DNA of 64,000 nucleotides from Streptomyces bathyalis (GCF_015910445.1 NZ_CP048882.1:5391501-5455500), one strand, 5' to 3'. Counted from the stretch's first letter, positions 1 to 8,722 are shown. Notes: a model not told the origin generated them from the letters alone. Made by a program: numbers and translations.

Positions 1-931
1 CGACCAGCACCACGGTGTTCATCACCTGCGCGGCACCGGGGATGCCGATGTGGTCCAGCACCGCCGCGTACGGGCCCGCGACCACGGACTTGTCGTCCCA
101 GGGGATCAGCGTGACGATCACCAGCATCGAGCCGACGTAGAAGACAGCGATGCGCCACATAGCGGTGCGCACCGCCTTCGCGACGCCGTTGACCGGGTCC
201 TCGGACTCCGCGGCCGCGATGGTCACCGTCTCCAGGCCGCCGTAGGCGAAGACGGAGGCGAGCAGCCCGATGACGAGGCCGTTCGTACCGGCGGGCAGGA
301 AGCCGCCCTCACCGGTGAGGTTGGCCGTGCCCGGGGCGTCGACACCCGGCAGCAGGCCGGCGACGGCGACCGCGCCCAGCAGCAGGAAGGCGGTGATCGC
401 GAAGACCTTCAGCGCCGCGAACCAGAACTCGGTCTCACCGAAGTTCCGCACGGCCACGAGGTTCGAGAGGCAGAAGAGCGCCATGAAGAGGGCGACCCAC
501 ATCCACGGCTCGGTGCCGGGCATCCACTGCGTGACGATGTCGGCCGCGGCGGTCGCCTCCGTCGCGATGGCGACGCACAGCAGCACCCAGTAGATCCAGC
601 CCGCGGTGAATCCGGCCCACGGGCCGAGCGCCCGCTCCGCGTGGACGGAGAACGAGCCGGACGCCGGGTTCGCCGCCGACATCTCGCCCAGCATGCGCAT
701 CACCAGCATCACGAGCAGACCGGATGCGGCGTAGGCGAGGACGATGGACGGGCCCGCCGCGGCGATGCCTGCACCGGAGCCCACGAAGAGCCCGGCGCCG
801 ATCACTCCACCCAGAGCGATCATGGACAGATGGCGCTGCTTGAGGCCGTGGGACAGTGCGGACTGCCCCCGGTCAGTTCTGGAGCCCCCCGGGCTGGGAG
901 GTGGCGTGTCGGACAGCTCGGTGCGGGTCAT
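1..931 (-). CDS. Amino acid permease (APC superfamily, AAT type), 3' end cut by window edge
   Basis: A cytoplasmic-membrane amino acid/proton symporter by family. The first ~310 residues are present and the C-terminus lies beyond the left edge. Reading from the ATG at 931, a hydrophilic N-terminus (MTRTELSDTPPPSPGG...) leads into the family block LKQRHLSMIALGGVIGAGLF, followed by GSGAGIAAAGPS and MLGEMSAANPASGSFS; the G-[AV]-I-G-A-G-L-F signature around TM1 and the E-M-(x)n-P-x-[SG] stretch in TM3 are typical of GabP/CycA-like carriers. AGGAA lies just upstream of the ATG. It is divergent from bioY. The substrate cannot be told; GABA, aromatic amino acids and others share these motifs. Confidence 0.85.
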   Translation of the reverse strand, partial: MTRTELSDTPPPSPGGSRTDRGQSALSHGLKQRHLSMIALGGVIGAGLFVGSGAGIAAAGPSIVLAYAASGLLVMLVMRMLGEMSAANPASGSFSVHAERALGPWAGFTAGWIYWVLLCVAIATEATAAADIVTQWMPGTEPWMWVALFMALFCLSNLVAVRNFGETEFWFAALKVFAITAFLLLGAVAVAGLLPGVDAPGTANLTGEGGFLPAGTNGLVIGLLASVFAYGGLETVTIAAAESEDPVNGVAKAVRTAMWRIAVFYVGSMLVIVTLIPWDDKSVVAGPYAAVLDHIGIPGAAQVMNTVVLV

Positions 932-1273
932 GAAAGGCCGTTCCTGAGAAGACTTCGGGTGGTCGATGTATCGGTAAACCAGTCTCGCAGCGGGGTCGTG
1001 ACGTGCGGCAAGCGGCCCGCGATCGGTTCAGGCCACGCCGACGGCAGGGCCGTTCCCCGGGTGTTGCGGAGATCACGTGCCCAACTGCCGCCCCCACGGC
1101 GCGGCTTGATCGGGCGCCTCCGCGAGGATCCGTCAAGCGAGTCCCGTCCGGTTCTGTCCGATCCCTCACTTCGTCCTGTGGCGGGTTCGGCTAGCGTCGA
1201 ACGGTTCGCACACCGAACGGTTCGCGGACACAGCTGCAAACCCGTACCGACACACAGGACCCGGAGCCGCCCG
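932..1273. other. Divergent intergenic region between permease and bioY
   Basis: No convincing gene is present in these 342 bases. They hold the permease promoter side and, at the right, the bioY promoter with two identical palindromes (listed separately). Open frames here lack the codon bias of the neighbours. Confidence 0.6.
1192..1224 (+). promoter_or_regulatory. bioY promoter -10 and paired palindromic operator
   Basis: TAGCGT at 1192-1197 is a plausible -10. Directly downstream lie two identical 11-base perfect palindromes, CGAACGGTTCG, at 1198-1208 and 1214-1224, starting 16 bases apart. Placement over the expected transcription start suggests repression. GAAC/GTTC half-sites recall actinobacterial biotin regulators such as BioQ, but the one-base spacing differs from the published BioQ site, so the regulator is inferred only. 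Confidence 0.5.
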
Positions 1274-1891
1274 ATGAGCGCCCTCACACCCGCCGCCGAC
1301 CCCCGTCCCGGCGCCGTTCTCGCCGATGCGCTGACGCCGGACACGGCAACCCTGACGGGGCCGCGCGCGCACGTACGCGACGCGGTCCTGGTCCTCGGCG
1401 GCGCGGCCCTCACCGGCGTCGCCGCCCAACTCGCCGTGCCGGTACCGGGATCGCCGGTCCCCGTCACCGGGCAGACGTTCGCGGCGCTCCTCGTCGGCGC
1501 GGGGCTCGGCGCGCGCCGCGGCTTCCTCGCGATGGCGCTGTACACGCTGGCGGGCGCGGCGGGGATGCCCTGGTTCGCCGAGGCGTCGTCGGGCGCCGCC
1601 ATGCCGTCCTTCGGCTACGTGCTCGGGATGCTGCTGGCAGCCACCGTCGTCGGCGCGCTGGCACGGCGCGGTGGTGACCGCGGTCCGCTGCGCACGGCCG
1701 GGACGATGGCAGTCGGCATGGCACTGACGTACGCGGTCGGCGTGCCCTACCTTGCGCTCGCCACCGGCATGTCCGCGTCCGAGGCGGTCGCGGCCGGTCT
1801 GGTGCCGTTCCTGGTCGGCGATCTCCTCAAGGCGGGGCTCGCGATGGTCGCGCTGCCCGGAGCGTGGAAGCTGGCGGGCCGCCGCGGCTGA
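1274..1891 (+). CDS. bioY: BioY family biotin transporter (ECF S component)
   Basis: Substrate-binding membrane subunit for biotin uptake, working alone or with a shared ECF energizing module. The protein is 205 aa, the usual BioY size. After a ~40-residue hydrophilic N-terminus it shows the family pattern: AAQLAVPVPGSPVPVTGQTF (the P-x-P-V-T-x-Q-T block), LLVGAGLGARRGFLAMALYT, GAAGMPWFA, FGYVLGMLLAA, and the closing FLVGDLLKAGLAM, where the (P/V)-G-D-x-x-K motif is diagnostic. The ATG at 1274 has GGAG 7 bases upstream. It stands alone, divergent from the permease, with paired palindromes at its promoter and a hairpin terminator after it. No bioMN genes are seen in the window. Confidence 0.92.
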   Translation: MSALTPAADPRPGAVLADALTPDTATLTGPRAHVRDAVLVLGGAALTGVAAQLAVPVPGSPVPVTGQTFAALLVGAGLGARRGFLAMALYTLAGAAGMPWFAEASSGAAMPSFGYVLGMLLAATVVGALARRGGDRGPLRTAGTMAVGMALTYAVGVPYLALATGMSASEAVAAGLVPFLVGDLLKAGLAMVALPGAWKLAGRRG

Positions 1892-1908
1892 CGCCGTGAC
1901 ACCGCGCA

Positions 1909-1947
1909 CCGGGCGGGACCCTGGGGCGTGCCCCGGGCCCCGCCCGG
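1909..1947 (+). terminator. Hairpin terminator after bioY
   Basis: Outer arms CCGGGCGGG (1909-1917) and CCCGCCCGG (1939-1947) pair perfectly, and the interior GGGGC/GCCCC pairs further. No T tract follows, as is common in Streptomyces. Confidence 0.65.
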
Positions 1948-2009
1948 CACCGGCGACGGCCTCGTCGTCCGAGGTCACGCCCGGTGCAGAGCGCCGCCGC
2001 ACCGCGTCA

Positions 2010-2015
2010 TAGACT
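2010..2015 (+). promoter_or_regulatory. Putative -10 box of a leaderless rpiB transcript
   Basis: TAGACT lies 7 bases before the rpiB ATG at 2023, and no Shine-Dalgarno sequence intervenes. Transcription starting 6-8 bases below a -10 would begin at the ATG itself. The same hexamer and spacing precede folC. Confidence 0.5.
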
Positions 2016-2022
2016 CGGCGCC

Positions 2023-2508
2023 ATGCGCGTGTACCTCGGCTCCGATCATGCCGGCTACGAACTGAAGAACCGCCTCGTCGAGTGGCTGCGGTCCGCCGGG
2101 CACGAGCCCGTCGACTGCGGCCCCCACATCTACGACGCGGCCGACGACTACCCCCCGTTCTGCCTCCGGGCGGCCGAGCGCACCGCGCAGGACAGCGAGG
2201 CCATGGGCATCGTCGTCGGCGGCTCCGGCAACGGCGAGCAGATGGCCGCGAACAAGGTGAAGGGCGTGCGCTGCGCCCTGGCCTGGAGTGAGGAGACTGC
2301 GTCGCTGGCGCGCGAGCACAACAACGCCAACGTCGTCAGCCTCGGAGCGCGGATGCACACCACGGACGAGGCGCTGAAGTTCGTGGAGACGTTCCTCAAC
2401 ACCCCCTTCTCGCACGGCGACCGGCACGAGCGCCGCATCGACATGCTCTCGGCGTACGAGATCACGGGGCAGCTGCCGCCCGTGCCGCCGCACCACCCGG
2501 AGTCCTGA
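2023..2508 (+). CDS. rpiB: Ribose-5-phosphate isomerase B
   Basis: Interconverts ribose-5-phosphate and ribulose-5-phosphate in the pentose phosphate pathway (LacA/RpiB fold). The 161-aa protein opens MRVYLGSDHAGYELKN, the SDHAG-x-x-K signature of the phosphate/substrate site, continues with DCGPHIYDAADDYP, and has GIVVGGSGNGEQMAANKVKG, the anion-hole loop. A Ser occupies the place where type-B enzymes often carry the catalytic Cys, as in actinobacterial RpiB. NNANVVSLGARM follows. The ATG at 2023 is preferred because homology begins exactly there; a -10-like box ends 7 bases upstream. The nei gene starts 4 bases after the stop, the same pairing as Rv2465c-Rv2464c in Mycobacterium tuberculosis. 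Confidence 0.95.
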   Translation: MRVYLGSDHAGYELKNRLVEWLRSAGHEPVDCGPHIYDAADDYPPFCLRAAERTAQDSEAMGIVVGGSGNGEQMAANKVKGVRCALAWSEETASLAREHNNANVVSLGARMHTTDEALKFVETFLNTPFSHGDRHERRIDMLSAYEITGQLPPVPPHHPES

Positions 2509-2512
2509 CCGC

Positions 2513-3346
2513 ATGCCCGAGGGGCACACGATCCACCGGCTCGCCCAGGACTGCCTGGAGAGCTTCGGGGGCCGCAAGGTGCGGGCCGCCAGTCCGCAGG
2601 GGAAGTTCTCCGACGGCGCGGCCCTCGTCGACGGGCAGGTCCTCACAGACGCCGAAGCCCACGGGAAGCATCTGTTCCTCGGCTTCGACGGCGCGGGCTG
2701 GGTGCACGTACACCTCGGCCTCTACGGCAAGTTCACCTTCGGCGCGGGTCCGGCCCCCGCGCCCGTGGGGCAGGTGCGGCTCAGGCTCGTCGGTGAGGGG
2801 GACGGCGGCGGCGAGGCGAGCGGCGTCCACGCGGATCTGCGCGGACCGACGCGCTGCGAGCTGATCACGGAGGACGAGAAGCAGGCCGTCGAGGAGCGTC
2901 TCGGCCCCGACCCGCTGCGCGCCGACGCCGATCCGGAGCGTGCCTGGGCGCGCGTCTCCCGCAGCCGCACAACGATCGCCGCGCTGCTGATGGACCAGAA
3001 GATCGTCGCGGGCGTCGGCAACGTCTACCGGGCCGAGGTGCTCTTCCGGCACGGGATCGACCCCTACCGTCCCGGGCGCGGGCTGAGCCGCACGGAGTGG
3101 GACGCGATCTGGGCCGACCTCGTCGAGTTGATGCACGAGGGTGTGCACAACAACCGCATCGACACCGTGCGCCCCCACCACACCCCGGAAGCCATGGGGC
3201 GCGCCCCGCGCGTCGACGACCACGGCGGCGAGGTGTACGTGTACCGGCGGGCCGGCATGGAATGCCATGTGTGCGGCGAACCGGTCCGTACGGCGGCCCT
3301 GGCGGCGCGGAACCTCTTCTGGTGCCCCGCCTGCCAGCCGGCCTGA
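2513..3346 (+). CDS. nei: Fpg/Nei family DNA glycosylase (Nei1-like endonuclease VIII)
   Basis: Base-excision repair enzyme that removes oxidised pyrimidines and nicks the abasic strand. The mature N-terminus P-E-G-H-T supplies the catalytic Pro2 and Glu3. Further along are the conserved KHLF stretch, MDQKIVAGVGNVYRAEVLF (the helix-two-turn-helix with the essential Asn), and a C-terminal zinc finger C-x2-C-x16-C-x2-C in the last 30 residues. At 277 aa the length fits. The MPEGHTIHRLA opening and the position directly after rpiB match mycobacterial Nei1 rather than MutM or Nei2. Translation is probably coupled to rpiB. Confidence 0.93.
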   Translation: MPEGHTIHRLAQDCLESFGGRKVRAASPQGKFSDGAALVDGQVLTDAEAHGKHLFLGFDGAGWVHVHLGLYGKFTFGAGPAPAPVGQVRLRLVGEGDGGGEASGVHADLRGPTRCELITEDEKQAVEERLGPDPLRADADPERAWARVSRSRTTIAALLMDQKIVAGVGNVYRAEVLFRHGIDPYRPGRGLSRTEWDAIWADLVELMHEGVHNNRIDTVRPHHTPEAMGRAPRVDDHGGEVYVYRRAGMECHVCGEPVRTAALAARNLFWCPACQPA

Positions 3347-3397
3347 GGCTCCGGACGTCCCAACCCCGCCCCGACGGACCGGAGTTCACCCCCCGCG

Positions 3398-4636
3398 TCA
3401 GAATCCATGGGAGAGCCACGGCGCCTGGTCCGTGGCGAAGGCGGTGGACGCCGCGTTGAGCGCGCCCGGCCGCAGCTCCCGCACGCGGCCGGCCGCGCCG
3501 AGCGTCCGCAGGGCGGTGCCGCCCAGATACGCCTCGCCCAACTCCCGTACGGACAGGGCGAGATCGGCGGCGTCTCCCGTACGTTCGCACGTGGCGCCCC
3601 CGGCATCGCCCGAGAGCCGCCAACGCCCCTCGTTCCACGGGCAGAAGGTGTCCTCGACGTCGAGGACCACATCGACCGGCACGGTGTAGGCACGGGCCGC
3701 CAACGCGGCCCCCACCTCCACCGGCCGCGCGAACAGCGAGTCCCGCCACCGCGGCCGGCACAGCCGCACCCGGTCGCCCACCATGTGCAGCCACGGGTCG
3801 TCGACGGGGCGGTCCCGCACGCTGATCCCCGCCATCAGATCGATCTCGAACAGATAGCGCCACACGGCGCCGTACGCCGCCGTGTCCAGCGCCTCCAGAT
3901 CGCGCAGCAGGACGGTGCCGCGCGGAACGCCGTCCTCGTCCCAGCTGCCCTTGAGGGCATAGCGCGCGTACCCGCGCACCTCCCCGCTCTCGTCCTCGGC
4001 CAGTACGCAGGCCAGTTTCGTGGCGCCTCCCCGGCTCTCGGGATCGTCCAGCAGCGGGCGCCGCTCCCACCCGGGGGCGCGCTCCAGCATCCCCGCGCGC
4101 TCGGGGACCCGGCGCGCGTAGACGCTCTCGCACGCGTCGCTCACGGACGCCGCGTCGTCGGCGAGCCGCATCCGCAGACGGTCCGAGCCCGGCGGGGGCC
4201 GCAGGGTGACGCGGGTGGTGTCGATGTCGGCGTCGAGCCTGCGCGCGGCCATTCCGTAGCCGAACCGTCCGTAGATGTCCGGTTCGGAGGCGGTGAGCAG
4301 GGAGAGCGGTTCCGCCCCGGCCTCCCGTGTCTCGTCCAACTGGCGCCGCATCATGGAGCGGAGGATTCCGCGACGCCGGTGCGTCGGCGCCACATGCACC
4401 ATGGACAGGCCGGCAGAGGGCACCAGCGCACCTCCCGGCACGGTCATCCGGAATGAGATCAGGCTCGCGGAGCCGACGAGTTTGCCGCCGTCCCACGCAC
4501 CGAGCGACCGGTCCATTTCGGTCAGTTCCCGGTGCAGCTCTCGTTCATGGGTTCCCACGGCGGCGAAAGCTCGAAGAATTCCGTCGAACCAGGAGTCCCA
4601 TTCCGAACCGCTCAGCATGCGCAACTCTGTCGTCAT
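3398..4636 (-). CDS. Eis-type GNAT N-acetyltransferase with SCP2-like C-terminal domain
   Basis: Acetyl-CoA-dependent amine acetyltransferase of the Eis (enhanced intracellular survival) family, probably cytoplasmic and hexameric; relatives acetylate aminoglycosides and protein lysines. The 412-aa protein has an N-terminal GNAT fold with the acetyl-CoA loop HVAPTHRRRGILRSMM, the tyrosine-bearing YGRFGYG segment (equivalent to catalytic Tyr126 of Eis), a second degenerate GNAT unit, and an SCP2-like tail. It ends in a C-terminal Phe (WLSHGF); in Eis the terminal carboxylate takes part in catalysis, so full length appears preserved. GAGAAGG precedes the ATG. It is convergent with nei and divergent from the phosphatase gene. 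The substrate is unknown. Confidence 0.88.
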   Translation of the reverse strand: MTTELRMLSGSEWDSWFDGILRAFAAVGTHERELHRELTEMDRSLGAWDGGKLVGSASLISFRMTVPGGALVPSAGLSMVHVAPTHRRRGILRSMMRRQLDETREAGAEPLSLLTASEPDIYGRFGYGMAARRLDADIDTTRVTLRPPPGSDRLRMRLADDAASVSDACESVYARRVPERAGMLERAPGWERRPLLDDPESRGGATKLACVLAEDESGEVRGYARYALKGSWDEDGVPRGTVLLRDLEALDTAAYGAVWRYLFEIDLMAGISVRDRPVDDPWLHMVGDRVRLCRPRWRDSLFARPVEVGAALAARAYTVPVDVVLDVEDTFCPWNEGRWRLSGDAGGATCERTGDAADLALSVRELGEAYLGGTALRTLGAAGRVRELRPGALNAASTAFATDQAPWLSHGF

Positions 4637-4784
4637 GCGCCTTCTCTAGCAGGGGTTTTGAGCAGCGGCCAACGCATTTCCCCACTCCCGGAGACGGATG
4701 CACGTGCAGACGCACGTTCCGTCGTTCTTGCACGTCGCGAACGGAAGTGACGCACTGCTCAAAGGCTCGATAAGGTCCTTCTGC

Positions 4785-5942
4785 ATGGCGGTACGTCGTC
4801 CGAGCCTCACACCCCCGAAGGCCCGGTTGCACAAGACGCGAAGAGCGCTGCACCGGGCCAGAACGAGGCTGCGCCGCGGCGCCGTGGACTATTTCCGAGG
4901 CGGCGTCTCGGACTGGCTCGCCTTCGGCGCGTTGCTTCTCACCATTCCGCTCCTGACCGCCCTCACGGTCCTCATGCCGGTGTGGGCCGCTCCGGAAGCG
5001 CTCGTGCTGCCGCTCATCGCCGGCGGCCTGCTGCTGCGCCCGGCGAGCCTGCTGGCGCTCTACGCGTCGGTGGCGGTGGCCCTCATCGTCGAGTCCGCGA
5101 TGCTCGGGCCGTACCAGGACGGGGCGGGGCGCGTCACGCCCGGCACCATCCTGGTCGTGGCCACGGCCGGACTTGCGGGTCTCCTCGTCGCGCAGTTCCG
5201 CAGCCGCGTCGGCGTGCCCTGGCGGCGCGGCGGCACCATGCTCTTCGACCTCCGCGAGCGCATCCGCGTACAGAGCAAGCTGCCCAGGCTGCCTCGTGGC
5301 TGGCACCGCGAGATGGCGCTGCGGCCGGCGGGCGGGCAGTCGTTCTCGGGGGACTTCGTCGTCGCGGCGCGCACGGGCCCGGGGGAGCGCACCCTCGAGG
5401 TCGTGCTGACGGACGTGTCCGGGAAGGGTATGGACGCCGGTTCGCGCGCGCTGCTGCTCTCCGGTGCCTTCGGCGGCCTGCTGGGCTCCCTGCCGCCACA
5501 CGCCTTCCTGCCCGCCGCCAACGGCTATCTGCTGCGTCAGGACTGGGCGGAGGGCTTCGCCACGTCCGTCCATCTCGTCCTCGACCTGGACAGCGGCGAC
5601 TACGAGCTCTTCTCGGCCGGGCACGTTCCCGCCCTCCAGCGGGGCGCGGGCACCGGCAAGTGGGAGGAGAAGACGGGCGACGGCCCGCTGCTCGGGGTCT
5701 ACCAGGGCGCCCAGTTCGACCCGGTGAAGGGGACGCTGCTCCCGGGCGACGTGCTGATGCTCTTCACCGACGGCCTCGTGGAGACCTCGGAACGCGACCT
5801 GTCGGACGGAATCGACCGGCTCACGGGTGAGGCCGACCGGCACGTCGCCTCGGGCTTCCACGGTGCCGCCTGGCACCTGATCGAGACGGTGGCGCGGGAC
5901 GTCAACGACGACCGCGCCCTGCTCCTGCTCCGCCGCGGCTGA
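4785..5942 (+). CDS. Membrane PP2C/SpoIIE-type serine phosphatase
   Basis: Streptomyces encode many such phosphatases, typically acting on anti-anti-sigma factors. The 385-aa protein has a basic N-terminus (~40 aa), about three or four membrane helices between residues 40 and 145 and no extra sensor domain. The catalytic domain runs from ~180 with the metal motifs in order: SGDF, LTDVSGKGMDAG, FSAGHVPAL, LFTDGLVE and NDDRALLL. All metal-binding Asp residues are present, so the enzyme should be active. The ATG at 4785 (AAGG upstream) is chosen because homology starts there; an in-frame upstream ATG at 4698 would add 29 unconserved residues. No partner anti-sigma gene is adjacent. Confidence 0.87.
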   Translation: MAVRRPSLTPPKARLHKTRRALHRARTRLRRGAVDYFRGGVSDWLAFGALLLTIPLLTALTVLMPVWAAPEALVLPLIAGGLLLRPASLLALYASVAVALIVESAMLGPYQDGAGRVTPGTILVVATAGLAGLLVAQFRSRVGVPWRRGGTMLFDLRERIRVQSKLPRLPRGWHREMALRPAGGQSFSGDFVVAARTGPGERTLEVVLTDVSGKGMDAGSRALLLSGAFGGLLGSLPPHAFLPAANGYLLRQDWAEGFATSVHLVLDLDSGDYELFSAGHVPALQRGAGTGKWEEKTGDGPLLGVYQGAQFDPVKGTLLPGDVLMLFTDGLVETSERDLSDGIDRLTGEADRHVASGFHGAAWHLIETVARDVNDDRALLLLRRG

Positions 5943-6043
5943 GCCCCCGCGGGGGAGCTGGGCGGGCAGGAGACGCGGGCCGGTCGCAGACGTCCGTTCG
6001 TCGCCACCCGAAGGCGGGCCGCTGCGCGCGCCCCCACGCTGAA

Positions 6044-6074
6044 GCGGGCCGGTGCGCAGAAGCGCCCGGCCCGC
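6044..6074. terminator. Bidirectional hairpin between convergent genes
   Basis: Arms GCGGGCCGG (6044-6052) and CCGGCCCGC (6066-6074) pair perfectly with an inner GCGC/GCGC extension. It lies between the phosphatase and acyltransferase stops. Confidence 0.65.
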
Positions 6075-6101
6075 CCGCTGAGCAACTGTTCTCCCGTGCG
6101 C

Positions 6102-7406
6102 CTACTTGGCGTGCTTGCCGCCGCCGCGGGACCCCGCCTTGGACGACGAGCCCGAGCGTGCGTACTCCCCGGAGACCGGGGCGGACCCGCCCGATTCGGC
6201 GTGAGCCGGAGCGCCGGGGTCGAACGGCGCGGAGGCCGCCTGAGCCGGCTTCTGCGGAGGCGCGGGTTCCTTCTGGCGTGCGCGGGCCTGCGCACCCGCG
6301 TCCTGCCTGAAGAACCACTCCATCTTCGGCTCCATGGCGAAGCGGAAGGCGCGGCGCACCGGCCAGGTGCACAGGACGGTCATCATCACCGCGGCCATCA
6401 ACGTGATCACCACGCGGCTGACGGGGTGGTCGACCCACTCCATGTCGTACCACTCGAACTCGCGCGAGATCTTGATCGGGTAGACGTGGATCAGATACGC
6501 GTACAGCGTTCCGGCGCCGAGGGAGGTGAACCACATGTGGCGACGCGGCACCAGCGCGAGGAACGCGGCGGTCAGCACGAGCCCGCAGCCGAAGGTGGCG
6601 AGCGTCATCACGCCGCCGACCCAGGCCGGCGCCCCGAGGTCCTGCGAGGCCTTGTCGTGCAGGAACCAGCCCTTGGACATCCGCGGCACGGCCCAGTAGG
6701 CGACGAGCAGCGCACCGGCGAAGACCGGCAGCGCCAGCATCCTGAACCTGCGCCGGGTGACGATCTGGAAGTGCTCGGGCCGCAGTTGGAGGCCGAGCAC
6801 GAAGAAGGGCAGGAAGGCGGCGATCCGCATCAGGTTCAGATCGCTGTTGATGCTCGGCGTGACGCCCGCCGCGATGGCGACGGCGAGGGCGACGGGCAGC
6901 GGCCACCGCATGCTCTTCCACAGCGGGGTCGTCAGCCTCCACAGGAAGAGTGCCACCAGGAACCACAGTGCGAAGCCCGGCTCCTGGTAGTGGAACTCCC
7001 GGTCGGGGTTGTCGCTCGCCCACCGCATGAAGAAGGTGTAGATCGTCTGGAAGATCACATACGGCACAAGCACGCCGGTGACGAGCCGCTTGATCTGCCG
7101 GGGCTTGCCCTCGAAGCTGCGCGAGAGGTAGCCCGAGACGATGATGAACGCCGGCATGTGGAAGGCGTACAGCACGAAGTAGAGCGCGCCGGCCATGCGG
7201 CTGTCGTCGCGCAGGGGATCCCACACGTGTCCGATCGCGACGAGCACGATCGTGAGGTACTTCGCGTTGTCGAGAAAGGGGTCCCGCTGGTCGGCGGGCT
7301 TTTTCTTGACCTTGGCCGGCGGCTCCGCGGACGCGTCAGGCGTCGCGGAGGGGGACTCCTGGCGGACCGGGGGGAGCGGTGCCCGCTCATAACCAGCGTG
7401 CAACAT
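6102..7406 (-). CDS. Acyltransferase-3 family membrane protein
   Basis: Polytopic membrane O-acyltransferase by family, likely acetylating a surface sugar. The 434-aa protein has a ~45-residue proline/lysine-rich cytoplasmic start, then DPFLDNAKYLTIVLVAIGHV with the N-x-K-x-[LF] and conserved His of AT3 enzymes, YAFHMPAFIIVSGYLSRS (F-x-M-P-x-F-x-x-x-S-G), about ten membrane helices, and an 80-residue disordered Gly/Ser/Ala/Lys tail ending GGGKHAK. It resembles the fucose 4-O-acetyltransferase group. The ATG at 7406 is preferred because AAGGTG sits 8 bases upstream; a TTG at 7427 would add 7 residues. It is convergent with the phosphatase gene, and no glycosyltransferase neighbour indicates its substrate. 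Confidence 0.82.
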   Translation of the reverse strand: MLHAGYERAPLPPVRQESPSATPDASAEPPAKVKKKPADQRDPFLDNAKYLTIVLVAIGHVWDPLRDDSRMAGALYFVLYAFHMPAFIIVSGYLSRSFEGKPRQIKRLVTGVLVPYVIFQTIYTFFMRWASDNPDREFHYQEPGFALWFLVALFLWRLTTPLWKSMRWPLPVALAVAIAAGVTPSINSDLNLMRIAAFLPFFVLGLQLRPEHFQIVTRRRFRMLALPVFAGALLVAYWAVPRMSKGWFLHDKASQDLGAPAWVGGVMTLATFGCGLVLTAAFLALVPRRHMWFTSLGAGTLYAYLIHVYPIKISREFEWYDMEWVDHPVSRVVITLMAAVMMTVLCTWPVRRAFRFAMEPKMEWFFRQDAGAQARARQKEPAPPQKPAQAASAPFDPGAPAHAESGGSAPVSGEYARSGSSSKAGSRGGGKHAK

Positions 7407-8021
7407 CTGTCGCACCTTAGTCCTCAAACCTATGAGTCGTAAATTCTTGGCGAGATTCCAACACGCCTACCCGGAACAGTTTTCGACACACGTCGGTGAG
7501 CAGGGATTTCGGACCACGGCACCCGATCCGGGCGTCGTTCTGTCGGTACATGTCCGTCTTGACCGGACAATCGGACTGGGCCGAGACGGTCGCGTGGGTA
7601 CCTCGACGGGGCTTGTTTCACGCACGGGCGGGCCGTTTCCGGAACGCGCTGTGATCGACTCCACAACACCCCGCGATGCGGCGGCAATTCGGCACCGGAG
7701 GCGCCGCGGAGCCACGTCCGCTCTTGCACATGTTGCATTATCGCTGCGCAGCGCATTGATCGGTGTGGAGGGTCACGAAATACCGTACGTATTAACTTCC
7801 GGCGGGCGGTGGGAGAGGCGTCACGGGTGTGTCCGGGGCGTGTAGAGCGTGTGCGCACGGGGGAGAACCGCAACGACCGGGGAGGGTGGTCCCACGGCCG
7901 ATGATTCGTCACCCAACTCCACGCACGCGTGACTTGGTGGCACGATGGTCCGCGGCGGGGGCAGTGGTGGCGACGGCCCCTCGGCCGGTGAGGCTTTCCG
8001 ACCGCAAGGGTGTGATCAGTT
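7407..8021. other. Long non-coding divergent region
   Basis: These 615 bases lie between divergent genes. Short open frames here have neither the third-position G/C bias nor recognisable domains. AT-richer patches (for example 7730-7800) and TTGACC at 7564-7569 suggest promoters, but no defined operator or RNA fold can be supported. Confidence 0.5.
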
Positions 8022-8216
8022 GTGGCCATTTCACTGTCTGTGGTGCTGCTGTTGGCAGTCATCCTGGTGGTGATGATCAGGGGTGGCTCGATAAAGGCAG
8101 GGCCGGCCATCGTGGCGGTGCTCTTCGGCTTCTTCCTGGCCTCGACCGACATCGCGCCGTCGGTCAACCGGTTCATGAACTCCCTTGCGGACATGATCAA
8201 CCAGATCAGCTTCTAG
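8022..8216 (+). CDS. Small conserved membrane protein, 64 aa
   Basis: Function unknown. It begins MAISLSVVLLLAVILVVMIR with one long hydrophobic helix, then GGSIKAGPAIVAVLFGFFLAS as a probable second helix, and ends with an amphipathic SVNRFMNSLADMINQISF. The start is GTG at 8022, with AAGGG about 12 bases upstream. Reading frame, codon bias and a strong terminator directly downstream support it being real. Similar short proteins occur beside this tRNA-Gly in Streptomyces. The two-helix plus amphipathic-tail plan would suit a membrane scaffold or small regulatory subunit, but that is speculation. Confidence 0.75.
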   Translation: MAISLSVVLLLAVILVVMIRGGSIKAGPAIVAVLFGFFLASTDIAPSVNRFMNSLADMINQISF

Positions 8217-8362
8217 CGCGGCGGCGCTCACGCGCGGCCGCGGCCGCACCGCTCTGCCCGAGCCGAGCAGGGGTACAAGAGCACACGGAGCCCGGGGTCA
8301 CCGTGCACCTGAGGGAAGCCCTGAGGAGGGCATCCCCTCGCGCCGAAGAGCCGGAGCACGCC

Positions 8363-8394
8363 GAAGGGCCGGCCCCATGTGGGGCCGGCCCTTC
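8363..8394. terminator. Strong bidirectional terminator
   Basis: Fifteen-base perfect arms (8363-8377 and 8380-8394, beginning GAAGGGCCGG) separate the small membrane gene from the opposing tRNA-Gly gene. Confidence 0.85.
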
Positions 8395-8402
8395 GCATTC
8401 CG

Positions 8403-8473
8403 AGCGGGCGACGGGAATCGAACCCGCGTAGCTGGTTTGGAAGACCAGGGCTCTACCATTGAGCTACGCCCGC
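8403..8473 (-). tRNA. tRNA-Gly (TCC)
   Basis: The reverse strand folds as a 71-nt tRNA. The acceptor stem GCGGGCG pairs with CGCCCGC, the D arm carries TAGCTCAATGGTAGAGC, the anticodon arm CTGGT-CTTCCAA-ACCAG shows TCC, and GGGTTCGATTCCC is the T arm. The discriminator is T and CCA is not encoded. Confidence 0.97.
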
Positions 8474-8722
8474 AAGTGCCCCGCCCCGTACACCGGGCGG
8501 TTGAGCCCGGTGCGTGATCCGTCGCAACGGCCTGCGCCGGTACGCCCGTCGGAGCGGTACGGACTGCATCGTAGTGCATCTTCACGCGGCTCACGATCGT
8601 GACCTGGCGCCGGTGCGGCCGAGACGTCCCCGACGTGCCGCTACGCGCCGCCGAGGCAACCGGATGCGGCCGAATGTGAGGTCCGTCCTCCTTGCCGTCC
8701 CCGGCCGCGAGGAACAGCGGGC

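Noticed and set aside
50..1273. Upstream extension of the bioY frame to position 50
   Set aside because: This part lies opposite the permease, whose minus-strand motifs are clear. bioY homology begins at 1274.
7432..7845. 137-residue frame in the divergent region after the acyltransferase
   Set aside because: No codon bias, no domain and no ribosome site.
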